DNA from: Candidatus Bathyarchaeota archaeon
Lineage (GTDB): Archaea; Thermoproteota; Bathyarchaeia; Bathyarchaeales; WAQA01
Direction of reading: 5' to 3'
Length of the DNA: 20,333 nucleotides
NCBI GenBank assembly: GCA_015520475.1
Contig: WAQA01000194.1
Location: 1 to 20,333, forward strand
The notes beneath the pieces are model-generated. The model did not search any database. It was not told the origin of the DNA and saw only the letters and a program-made list of their open reading frames with translations. Position numbers and translations under genes: made by a program. Shown piece after piece: positions 7,518-14,529 of the stretch; within the stretch, counting starts at the first letter, position 1, and each line of letters starts with the position of its first letter.

Positions 7518-9644
7518 TCAATCCAATATCTGGGTTACCTCCTTTATTCTTATGCATAATCTCCCATTCATCCTATAGAGTTCCGCTGCAGCCTTGAACC
7601 TTGAGTTCTTCTTTATCAGCTCTCTTGGGCCTTTATAATCGTATGGATCCAGCCTGGCCCTCCATCTACCGTCGATTCTAACAACCGCTGAGCCCGGATA
7701 TATCCTCTCAACCATTATCTCATAAACTCTTCTACCTGTCTGTTTAACTGCTGATGATACAGCATATCTTCCAGGAGCTACTTCTGTGATCAGTCCCTTC
7801 TTTATCAAGATGTCTATTGAAGCCCTAAGAGTATTCGCTGGAGTTGCTTCAAACTCCATATCCGATAGTATCTGGTTTATTGTAGCTCCTTCTCTCCCCC
7901 TCTCCAGCAGCTTCAGGTATAGGATTCTTGAGATACGTGTAATCTCTCTGTTAATCTCCTTCAACGTCTCTGTTTCAGTCTTCAAATCTTCGGGTTCAAC
8001 CTTAACCTTTATAAGTTCCTCATCTATAGCCTTTAACTCCTCCTCTGTCATCGGATCTGGCGGAGGCCTCTGCCTCTTCCTTATGATCGTCTGGAGCTTA
8101 GAGTTTATGTCATGGATTATCCTCTTCATCTTTTCTGTTCTCTTTCTGCTTGCATATAAGTAGATCATATCTAGGCTCTCATTTGCAGCCAGTATAGTGA
8201 CTCTTCCAGGAGCCCTTCTTCCAGTTCTACCTCTTCTCTGAATATATCTTATCTCGCTTGGGATGGGCTCATAGAATATGACGTGATCAACTGCTGGTAT
8301 ATCCAAGCCCTCCTCAGCTATCGAAGTTGCAACTAGAACGTTAAGTTCTCCATCTTCAAGCATCCTTAACCTTTCAGTTTGTTCCTCCTGTGTTAATCCC
8401 TTATCATTCAGTCTCGATGCTTGACCAACAAATCTTTCTGCTTTAACGTTTGGAATCCTATTCAGCTTCTCAGCCAAGTACTTTGCTGTGTCCCTATACT
8501 GTGTGAACACGATTATTCTGGATGATGGATTTCTCGAAAATTGATCCTCAACTATCCTCTCCAGCAGTACCGCTTTAGGATGTTCAATCTTGGTCTTCTC
8601 AACGTATGCCTTAAGTGTCTCGTACTCCGGATCTCCAGTTAGAATTGCATAGCTATGCTTCTCTCCTCTTTCATGATCGATCTTCTCCAAGAACCTTCTT
8701 AAGGTGTATACTCCTTGAGTCTCCAGCAGTTCAAGCATGTGGAAGAGCGTTAAGGCTAATGACTGATTCATTATAGCCGTGAATATCTGTCCCCTCTCTT
8801 CTTCTATGCTCTCCTCAAGGATGTATCTGAGTTCCTCACCTGCCTCTATCAGATTCTTTCTGGTAACATATTCTGGTCTACGCTTTATTATTCCATGCTC
8901 ATATAACCAGCCTAAACGTCTGTTAAGCATGCTCCTAATTATAGTCTTGATCCATGCATATTCATGTGGAAGGTTCACCCTTCTCCATTCAACCTTTACT
9001 GGGTGAATGTACGGTTTTACGTCAGGGTCATACTCGCTTCTAAACTCAACCCTCTCAATATAGAGGTTTCTACATACCTCCATTATCCTCTTCAGATCTG
9101 AACCTGGAGAAGCTGTCATGCCGAGTATAAGGGGGTAACGTGCTTGATCAACATAGTATCTTGCTATATCCGTGTAAGCGTATTCCTTAACTGCTCTGTG
9201 GCATTCATCAAACACTAAGAGACCGAACATTTCAAGGTTAAGTCTACGCTCTATAAGGTCGTTCCTCACCACTTGGGGGGTTGAGAAGAAAATTCTTGCT
9301 TCACCATCCCAGATAAACCCTCTACGGCTTGGAGGGATCTTACCGGTTAAGATGGCTACGTCACACTCTCTGATCTTTAAGATCTTTAGAAAGCTATTTC
9401 TATGTTGTATTATCAAGGGCCTTGTAGGAGCCATGACCAGAACTTTGAAATCTCTGTAATTGTATAGTATGTTGGCTGCGACGATGGCTGAGATAACGGT
9501 TTTACCTAGAGCCGTTGGAAGTATCACCAAAGTATTTCTTGTATAAGCTATGTCAGCTATCCTCTTCTGGTAAAGCCTATACTCTACCGTTCTAGGCCTG
9601 ATCAACGGATGCTCAATATATCTTCGGCTATACAAATTAAGCAT
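7518..9644 (-). CDS. hef: Hef/FANCM-type DNA helicase without nuclease domain
   Basis: This 708-residue SF2 helicase is expected to remodel branched DNA at stalled forks. Motif I is PTALGKT (43-49), motif II DECH (146-149), motif III TAS (177-179), motif V ATSIAEEGLDIP (439-450) and motif VI QRRGRTGR (469-476). A helical insert of about 130 residues (about 220-350) sits between the two RecA-like halves, as in Hef/FANCM/MDA5-type proteins. Euryarchaeal Hef continues into an XPF-like nuclease plus helix-hairpin-helix. Here the chain instead has a charged linker (530-565), a winged-helix-like segment (about 575-630, ATINQILSDMEFE...KKGLI) and a final beta-rich piece (about 645-708); no ERKxxxD nuclease motif is present. 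The ATG at 9644 lies five bases after the stop codon of the preceding 107-residue gene, so the two are co-transcribed. Confidence 0.9.
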   Translation of the reverse strand: MLNLYSRRYIEHPLIRPRTVEYRLYQKRIADIAYTRNTLVILPTALGKTVISAIVAANILYNYRDFKVLVMAPTRPLIIQHRNSFLKILKIRECDVAILTGKIPPSRRGFIWDGEARIFFSTPQVVRNDLIERRLNLEMFGLLVFDECHRAVKEYAYTDIARYYVDQARYPLILGMTASPGSDLKRIMEVCRNLYIERVEFRSEYDPDVKPYIHPVKVEWRRVNLPHEYAWIKTIIRSMLNRRLGWLYEHGIIKRRPEYVTRKNLIEAGEELRYILEESIEEERGQIFTAIMNQSLALTLFHMLELLETQGVYTLRRFLEKIDHERGEKHSYAILTGDPEYETLKAYVEKTKIEHPKAVLLERIVEDQFSRNPSSRIIVFTQYRDTAKYLAEKLNRIPNVKAERFVGQASRLNDKGLTQEEQTERLRMLEDGELNVLVATSIAEEGLDIPAVDHVIFYEPIPSEIRYIQRRGRTGRRAPGRVTILAANESLDMIYLYASRKRTEKMKRIIHDINSKLQTIIRKRQRPPPDPMTEEELKAIDEELIKVKVEPEDLKTETETLKEINREITRISRILYLKLLERGREGATINQILSDMEFEATPANTLRASIDILIKKGLITEVAPGRYAVSSAVKQTGRRVYEIMVERIYPGSAVVRIDGRWRARLDPYDYKGPRELIKKNSRFKAAAELYRMNGRLCIRIKEVTQILD

Positions 9645-9649
9645 AAGCC

Positions 9650-9973
9650 CTACAGCTCTATAATCTCTTCACCCTCTCCTCTATCTTCTTCAACTCTTGG
9701 ATTAACATGTTCAATCATGCCTAGGAGCTTCATCAGCTTCTCATACTGGAAGATCTCCTTAAACTCTTCCAGTTCACGGCTGGATCTCAGCACTAGTCCC
9801 CTCCTCTTCTTAGGCCTGCCATCCTCACCAACCGGGTTAAGCTCCACAGCCAACCTGCTCGGAGAACGCCTGTAAGACGGAAGCTTCAACACGAATACTC
9901 CTGGAATGCTAGTTTTAAGCCTCTCCCAATCCTTTCCAGTTCTCAAGAAGTTAGCCAGTCTCTCCTCAGACAA
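9650..9973 (-). CDS. Small protein co-transcribed with the Hef helicase, function unknown
   Basis: This protein of 107 residues starts at TTG, with a GGGGTTT (9985-9979) just upstream as a possible ribosome site. It is mostly soluble and looks like a compact beta-rich N-terminal domain (VFVLKLPSY, LAVELNPV, KRRGLVLRS) followed by a charged helix (residues 68-90) and a very acidic tail (EEDRGEGEE). I do not recognise a named family. The codon-level reading is clean and the gene ends five bases before the helicase ATG, so a role as an accessory or DNA-binding partner of Hef is a reasonable inference from position only. The acidic C-terminal tail is reminiscent of those used for partner docking by single-strand binding proteins, but this is not evidence of homology. 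Confidence 0.75.
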   Translation of the reverse strand: MSEERLANFLRTGKDWERLKTSIPGVFVLKLPSYRRSPSRLAVELNPVGEDGRPKKRRGLVLRSSRELEEFKEIFQYEKLMKLLGMIEHVNPRVEEDRGEGEEIIEL

Positions 9974-10032
9974 GATCTAAACCCCAAAAAACTATTTTTT
10001 ATCCTGAATTAAGCTTTTCGGTTAAAGAATGC

Positions 10033-10040
10033 AATATATA
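10033..10040 (-). promoter_or_regulatory. TATA-like box of the Hef operon
   Basis: On the minus strand this reads TATATATT, flanked by GG on its 5' side. Archaeal transcription would start about 25 bases further on, near 10010, giving a leader of some 35 bases before the TTG of the 107-residue gene. It is the best TATA candidate in the spacer for this direction. Confidence 0.4.
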
Positions 10041-10286
10041 CCTTTCCTGTCTCCCCCAAGGAAGTCTGCGATCTTCGGTTATGGGCTGGAGTAATTTTTT
10101 GATTTGATGGGGCTTTTGTCGCATCAAACCACCTCAGAGCTGCAAACCCGCAGATGAATCCGTAGGTAACTGACCTTAGATATGCAGCATTTAAGCTGCC
10201 ATCGTCGCTCTTCGCTCTCTTGAATGAAGATACCAAAAATTTTAGTTAAGGACTTCCTAAACTGCAGAAGCATGTTCTCCGACAAC

Positions 10287-10297
10287 AATTAATAATT
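10287..10297 (+). promoter_or_regulatory. TATA-like box of the radical SAM gene
   Basis: AATTAATAATT is centred about 25 bases before the GTG at 10316 and ATG at 10319. No ribosome binding site is visible before these starts, so the spacing suggests a leaderless transcript beginning at or next to the start codon. Confidence 0.4.
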
Positions 10298-10315
10298 CGA
10301 ACAGTCTTATGTATT

Positions 10316-11416
10316 GTGATGTTGATGTGGCGTATCCTGAGGTCCGATGCGCTATCAGTTCTGAGCGATAAGAAGGTTAGAGCCAGCCTCTCAAGATACT
10401 TCGCTGTAATGGATGACGAGAAACCAGCTAAGTTCATGATCGCTAAGCGATTACCAGTTGACTTCGACGAGGAAGCGTCCATAGAAGATCTCTGGAGGAT
10501 ACATGCTGAAAGCACAGAGAGATTCTATCATCTGCAGTGGGAGATAGATAACGGTTTAAGGAGTCTAGAGGATATGGCGAAGCCTGAAAGGTCATATCTT
10601 GATCTAAAAATTGAGATAGCTAGTAGAATCCTCAAGAGATGCTGCTTCTGCATGAGGAGATGCCGCGTCAACCGTCAAGAGGGAGAACTCGGCTACTGTA
10701 GATGTGGACCTAAAATCACAGTCTCCACAATATTTGAGCATATAGGCGAGGAGCCTGAACTTGTGCCTTCAGGAACAATATTCACGCTTGGTTGCACTAT
10801 AAGGTGCCTCCACTGCCAGAACTGGAGCATATCACAATGGTTTGAAGATGGAGAGATATATACTCCTAAAAGATTGGCTATCGCTGTTGAGAGGCTGAGA
10901 AGAAACGGATGTAGAAACGTTAATCTAGTAGGTGGAGAACCAACTCCATGGCTCCAGCAATGGCTTGAGACATTCAAGTATGTTGAGTTGAATGTGCCTG
11001 TTGTATGGAATTCGAACAGCTTCTACAGTGAAGAAACAGCCAAGCTACTAGCTGGATTCGTAGATGTATATCTGCTAGATTTCAAGTATGGCCCTGGAAC
11101 CTGCGCTGAAAGAATATCAGATGCTCCAGGATACTGGGAGGCCTGCACGAGGAATCATCTATACGGGAAAAGATATGGGGAACTCATCATCCGCGTCCTA
11201 ATCCTACCGGATCATCTGGAATGCTGCGCAGAGAAAATTCTAAATTGGATATCTAAAAATCTAGGTGGGGATGTAAGGGTGAACGTTATGTTCCAGTATA
11301 GACCTGAGTGGAGAGCCTATGAGATCCCTGAACTTAAAAGGAGACTGAGAACTGATGAGATGAGAAGAGCTGTTGAATTGGCTGAAAAAGCGGGTCTGAG
11401 AAACTTTATAACCTAA
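10316..11416 (+). CDS. Radical SAM protein, PflX-like (pyruvate formate-lyase activase homolog)
   Basis: This 366-residue radical SAM enzyme has its S-adenosylmethionine [4Fe-4S] site at CTIRCLHC (C160, C164, C167), in the CxxxCxxC spacing. The glycine-rich SAM-binding segment is GGEPT (206-210). Ahead of the core is a cysteine cluster, CCFCMRRCRVNR...GYCRC (C109, C110, C112, C116, C128, C130). This is typical of the COG1313/PflX group and probably binds a further metal or cluster. The group resembles glycyl-radical activases, but its substrate is generally unknown and no glycyl radical enzyme is encoded nearby. The N-terminal 100 residues are helical and charged and are not part of the core family. 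The start could be the GTG at 10316, ATG at 10319 or ATG at 10325; no ribosome site helps decide. The gene stands alone. Confidence 0.87.
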   Translation: MMLMWRILRSDALSVLSDKKVRASLSRYFAVMDDEKPAKFMIAKRLPVDFDEEASIEDLWRIHAESTERFYHLQWEIDNGLRSLEDMAKPERSYLDLKIEIASRILKRCCFCMRRCRVNRQEGELGYCRCGPKITVSTIFEHIGEEPELVPSGTIFTLGCTIRCLHCQNWSISQWFEDGEIYTPKRLAIAVERLRRNGCRNVNLVGGEPTPWLQQWLETFKYVELNVPVVWNSNSFYSEETAKLLAGFVDVYLLDFKYGPGTCAERISDAPGYWEACTRNHLYGKRYGELIIRVLILPDHLECCAEKILNWISKNLGGDVRVNVMFQYRPEWRAYEIPELKRRLRTDEMRRAVELAEKAGLRNFIT

Positions 11417-11714
11417 CTGAAAAATGTAGATCGCACTTTAAAATCGAGCTTAGAAGCGCATATCCTACCCCTCAGATGTGATTGGGTGAATGAACATGCT
11501 TAAACCCTTCTAAAAGCCGCATCCCACACTTAAAAGATGCTGCTCTATATAATTCTTGAAAGAAACCTTAGAGGCTATCTCTGAAAAGATATTAGAATAT
11601 TACGATGGATAGGGATGTGAACCATCGCAATCTCAACTCTGAATGAGAATATCTATGAGAGAGCTAAACCTTAAATTAGACCCTCCATCATTATTACTAC
11701 TAAGGATGCATTAG
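11417..11714. other. Intergenic spacer with a weak hairpin
   Basis: This 298-base AT-rich spacer has a TATA-like CTATATAATTC around 11546-11556 and another TTAAATTAG at 11671-11679; the latter is placed to serve the next gene. CGATGG (11603-11608) pairs with CCATCG (11622-11627) around a 13-base loop. The stretch near 11610-11660 has fragments resembling C and D boxes, but not in a proper guide RNA arrangement. No gene seen. Confidence 0.4.
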
Positions 11715-12323
11715 ATGATGTCTCTGGCAGCGCTTAAGAGAAGAATCGTATCGATCTTGTCTGAAGAGTTTAGAGTTAAGGTTCCCCAGTTCAGCCCATA
11801 CGGCTTAGACTATGACATGATCTTCTATGCATATCATGATCTAATCAACTGGTTTAAGGCTGAATGGGACACCGACGATCCACATCTAATAGCTGCCAGA
11901 CTTTTAAGGTACTTTGAAGGGGAGAATGAGGAGTTCAGAGCTTTCATAGGATTCTGGCTTGACCGATGGTTAGAGAAGTGGAGGGATAGAGTGAGGATAC
12001 TACACAGGAAACCTAAGGTTCCAAGGTTCAAGATTGAACAAGCGAATAGAGCTATAAACGCCTTTAGGAGAATGAATGGTTCAAGGGAGCTGAAGGAGCA
12101 TGTAATCCGGAAACTGATCAAGAACGGGGAGATATGTATGACGGAGCAGATAGCTGAGAACTTAATAGTGGAGGAGATCGCGAAGCATATGCCAAAGAAT
12201 CGAAGGAGAAATGTGGATTTGAACCCGCTTGACATCCTCAACGCCTTAACTCCGAAGATAACTAGACTATCAAAGGAGAGAGGGCCCCTAGTATACCTGA
12301 AGGTTAAGATGAGCTTTATCTAA
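11715..12323 (+). CDS. Hypothetical helical protein
   Basis: This soluble protein has 202 residues and no signal peptide or membrane helix. I do not recognise it. It is predicted to be almost entirely helical. The N-terminal half is aromatic-rich and mixed in charge (several tryptophans between residues 45 and 95, with acidic WDTDDPH and FEGENEEF stretches). The second half is strongly basic (RILHRKPKVPRFK, about 94-106, and MPKNRRRNVD, about 158-167), which could contact nucleic acid. It starts at ATG 11715, with AAGG at 11702-11705 as a possible ribosome site; an ATG at 11718 is an equal alternative. It has no close neighbours on its strand: the spacers on both sides are about 300-360 bases. 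The frame is clean over its full length and codon use matches the neighbours, which supports a real gene. Confidence 0.7.
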   Translation: MMSLAALKRRIVSILSEEFRVKVPQFSPYGLDYDMIFYAYHDLINWFKAEWDTDDPHLIAARLLRYFEGENEEFRAFIGFWLDRWLEKWRDRVRILHRKPKVPRFKIEQANRAINAFRRMNGSRELKEHVIRKLIKNGEICMTEQIAENLIVEEIAKHMPKNRRRNVDLNPLDILNALTPKITRLSKERGPLVYLKVKMSFI

Positions 12324-12539
12324 TAGATGCGCCAAGATGAATCTTCTCCATCCAGCATAAAAGTTTCCAAATCGAAGTATAGTATCTAGAGCCTTTCTGA
12401 GACAAGTTATCTGTTATCGTGGGAATTACGCTAGATAAAGGCAATAGTGGTTTTGGATATGGACTGTTATCTGGCTCAGGAGGGCTGTAGCATAGAATGA
12501 ATCATTTGAAACATGATATTTCTGTTTTTATATGTTGGG
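12324..12539. other. Intergenic spacer with an inverted repeat
   Basis: No coding frame of note. GCTAGATAA (12430-12438) is complementary to TTATCTGGC (12467-12475), nine pairs including one G-T, with 28 bases between. A TATA-like box sits at 12526-12533. The stretch could hold an unrecognised small RNA, but nothing more can be shown. Confidence 0.35.
12526..12533 (+). promoter_or_regulatory. TATA-like box upstream of the structured gatCA leader
   Basis: TTTTATAT lies within a T-rich run. A start about 25 bases downstream would fall at about 12553-12560, exactly where the structured, SRP-like segment begins, leaving a leader of about 125 bases before the gatC ATG. Confidence 0.4.
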
Positions 12540-12660
12540 TGGGCTTGTTCTTGAGGGATTAGGCTGGAGGTTAGGATGTAGGTTTATCCTCCTACTGCCA
12601 GATATGCGGGGGAGAAGACAGAACGGTAGAGTCTTGGAAAAGGCTTTAAGGGGAGCGTAA
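12540..12660 (+). ncRNA. Structured leader or small RNA resembling the SRP RNA 5' (Alu) domain
   Basis: From 12553 the order of elements follows the 5' part of archaeal SRP RNA as I recall it: GGG-AUUAGGC-UGG-AGGUUAGG, a hairpin region, then UGCC-A-GAUAUGC-GGGGG (12596-12614). Archaeal SRP RNA has GGGCUAGGCCGG..., a folded segment, and ...GCCGAUAUGCCGGGG. Possible pairings are GGAGG/CCTCC (12566-12570 with 12588-12592), AGGAT/ATCCT (12573-12577 with 12586-12590) and GTAGG/CCTAC (12578-12582 with 12591-12595); these are partly exclusive. A GTCTT-GGAA-AAGGC hairpin follows near 12632-12645. The gatC start at 12682 leaves no room for a full-length SRP RNA of about 300 bases. It may be a truncated SRP RNA, a separate small RNA, or a regulatory leader of gatCA. 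Confidence 0.3.
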
Positions 12661-12681
12661 TCTTAATTAACAGGGTGACAG

Positions 12682-12975
12682 ATGAAGGGTAAACGTATAA
12701 CTAGGGATACGGTTGAGCATATAGCATGGCTTGCTCACATTGAACTCTCAGATGAGGAGAAGAATCTCCTTACAGAACAGTTCAATAAAATACTGGATTA
12801 CTTCGAGGTGATTGATGAGGTTGACACTGAAAATGTTCCGCCGACATACCATGTCTTAGATCTTGTTAACATTTTCAGGGATGATATGCCTGAAAACCCC
12901 ATGAGCCGGGAAGAAGCGTTAAGAAACGCATCTGAAAAAGAAGACGGCTTCTTTAAGGCTCCAAGAATAGTATAG
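12682..12975 (+). CDS. gatC: Asp-tRNA(Asn)/Glu-tRNA(Gln) amidotransferase subunit C
   Basis: This 97-residue protein has the expected GatC length and pattern. The start is ITRDTVEHIAWLAHIELSDEE. A helix with the LTEQFNKILDYFEVIDEVDTENVPPT segment follows, then the conserved LRDD-like FRDDMPE, and near the end KEDGFFKAPRIV. GatC wraps around GatA and stabilises the GatCAB transamidase, which converts misacylated Asp-tRNA(Asn) or Glu-tRNA(Gln) to the amide form. In archaea GatCAB is generally used for asparagine because GatDE serves glutamine. The ATG has GGGTGA (12673-12678) close upstream. gatA follows after 21 bases, so the two form an operon. A long, folded leader precedes the gene. Confidence 0.95.
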   Translation: MKGKRITRDTVEHIAWLAHIELSDEEKNLLTEQFNKILDYFEVIDEVDTENVPPTYHVLDLVNIFRDDMPENPMSREEALRNASEKEDGFFKAPRIV

Positions 12976-12996
12976 TCAGAAGGAGACTCTCAGGTT

Positions 12997-14463
12997 ATGA
13001 GTAGACTCTTCGAGTATTCAGCTGGCGAAGTAATCGAGAGGGTTAGGAGCCGGGAACTCAGCGTTGAAGAATATATAGAATCTATAATCGAGAGGATTAG
13101 GGATAAGGATGAATTGATAAACGCTTACATCACAGTTACAGCTGAAGAGGCTCTGGAGACCGCAAGAAAGATCGATGAGAGAATCCGCGATGGAAAGGAT
13201 GCGGGAAGACTTGTAGGGGTAGCATTAGCAGTCAAAGATAACATATGTACCAAGGGGATCAAAACCACATGCGCCTCAAGAATGCTTGAGAACTTCTATC
13301 CTCCATATGATGCCTCCGTTATTGAGAGAGTTAAAGAGGAGGGCGCCGTAATAATCGGGAAGACTAACATGGACGAGTTCGCTATGGGATCATCCACCGA
13401 GACAAGCTACTTTGGAGTGACTAGAAACCCGTGGGATCTGGCGAGGGTTCCAGGAGGATCATCAGGTGGAAGCGCAGCCGCCCTGGTCATGAACGAGGCT
13501 ACATTGGCTTTGGGCTCTGATACGGGAGGATCCATAAGATGCCCGGCAAGCTACTGTTCAATTGTAGGGCTTAAACCAACCTATGGACTTGTCAGCCGAT
13601 ACGGCTTAATAGCCTATGCGAACAGTCTAGAGCAGATAGGTCCCATGGCAAGAACAGTATACGACTGCGCCTTACTGTTAACAGTCATAAGCGGCTTCGA
13701 CCCTAAAGACAGCACATCAGCCAATCTTCCATGCAAAGATTACACGACATACCTGAGAGATGACGTGGAAGACATCAGAGTATCTGTGCCAAAGGAATTC
13801 CTAGGTGAAGGAGTTGATGATAAGGTTAAGGATTGCATGTGGCGGGCAATTGAGAAACTTGAGGAACTAGGGGCGTCATACAGGGAAGTATCCATTCCAA
13901 GCCTCAAATATGCCCTCCCATCATACTATATCATTGCAATGTCTGAGGCAAGCTCGAACCTCGCCAGATACGACGGTATACGATACGGATTCAAAACATC
14001 AGAAAGCGAAGGAGACTGGTCTAAAGTATACTCTAGAAATAGACGCTTAGGCTTCGGACTTGAAGTTAGAAGGAGAATAATGCTCGGAACATATGCATTA
14101 TCAGCAGGTTACTATAACAGATACTACATAAAGGCACTGAAGATCCGAGCCTTAATAAGGAGAGAATTTGAAGAGACCTTTAAGGAGTCCGACGTTATGA
14201 TGGGACCGACCATGCCAGTACCCCCATTCAAGATAGGGGAGAGAATCAATGATCCACTATCACTCTACATGTGCGATCTCCTCACAGTTCCAGCTAACCT
14301 TACAGGTTACCCAGCCATATCGGTACCCTGCGGCTTCATAGGAGATCTGCCAGTAGGCCTACAGATAATTGGCAAACCATTTGACGAAGGCACAATTTTA
14401 CGTGTAGCATATACCTTCGAAAGAAACACGGATTTCCATAAAAGGCGGCCATGTATTTTTTAA
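12997..14463 (+). CDS. gatA: Asp-tRNA(Asn)/Glu-tRNA(Gln) amidotransferase subunit A
   Basis: This 488-residue amidase-signature enzyme is the glutaminase subunit of GatCAB, releasing ammonia from glutamine for transfer to the misacylated tRNA. The Ser-cisSer-Lys catalytic triad is in place: K80 in AVKDN, S155 in GGSSGGSAAA, and the nucleophile S179 in GSDTGGSIRCP. The length and the C-terminal PVGLQIIGKPFDEGTILRVA block are typical of GatA. The ATG at 12997 has AGGAG at 12981-12985. gatC is directly upstream. gatB does not follow, since the next gene is convergent, so the third subunit must be encoded elsewhere. All key residues are present and the protein should be functional. Confidence 0.97.
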   Translation: MSRLFEYSAGEVIERVRSRELSVEEYIESIIERIRDKDELINAYITVTAEEALETARKIDERIRDGKDAGRLVGVALAVKDNICTKGIKTTCASRMLENFYPPYDASVIERVKEEGAVIIGKTNMDEFAMGSSTETSYFGVTRNPWDLARVPGGSSGGSAAALVMNEATLALGSDTGGSIRCPASYCSIVGLKPTYGLVSRYGLIAYANSLEQIGPMARTVYDCALLLTVISGFDPKDSTSANLPCKDYTTYLRDDVEDIRVSVPKEFLGEGVDDKVKDCMWRAIEKLEELGASYREVSIPSLKYALPSYYIIAMSEASSNLARYDGIRYGFKTSESEGDWSKVYSRNRRLGFGLEVRRRIMLGTYALSAGYYNRYYIKALKIRALIRREFEETFKESDVMMGPTMPVPPFKIGERINDPLSLYMCDLLTVPANLTGYPAISVPCGFIGDLPVGLQIIGKPFDEGTILRVAYTFERNTDFHKRRPCIF

Positions 14464-14483
14464 TTTGATATTGGATGCTTATG

Positions 14484-14504
14484 TTGGATGGATTGTTCAT
14501 CCAA
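14484..14504. repeat. Hairpin between convergent gatA and XPD genes
   Basis: TTGGATG (14484-14490) pairs perfectly with CATCCAA (14498-14504) around a seven-base loop in the 66-base spacer between two convergent genes. Position and shape suggest a transcription boundary for either strand. No long T-run follows on either side, so a classical intrinsic terminator is uncertain. Confidence 0.4.
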
Positions 14505-14529
14505 TCTAAAGATCCAGCACAAAAATCCT

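Larger units (their letters stand above)
9974..10315. other. Divergent intergenic region with promoters for both sides
   Basis: This 342-base region lies between the leftward Hef unit and the rightward radical SAM gene. It carries a TATA-like box for each direction (listed separately). A 75-codon leftward open frame (10236-10009) runs through the left promoter and has no ribosome site or family resemblance, so I do not call it a gene. No tRNA-like or strongly folded segment was seen. Confidence 0.5.

Noticed and set aside
10009..10236. 75-codon leftward open frame in the spacer between the Hef unit and the radical SAM gene
   Set aside because: No ribosome site, no recognisable family, unusual composition, and it runs through the probable TATA box of the Hef operon.
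11600..11665. C/D box guide RNA (fragments like GATGTGA, CTGA, ATGAGA)
   Set aside because: The boxes deviate from consensus, the final D box is missing and the spacing does not match an archaeal C/D sRNA.
12540..12681. Complete SRP RNA gene
   Set aside because: About 300 bases are needed, but an intact gatC begins at 12682, and the conserved GGAAGG/AGCAG helix 8 motif is absent.
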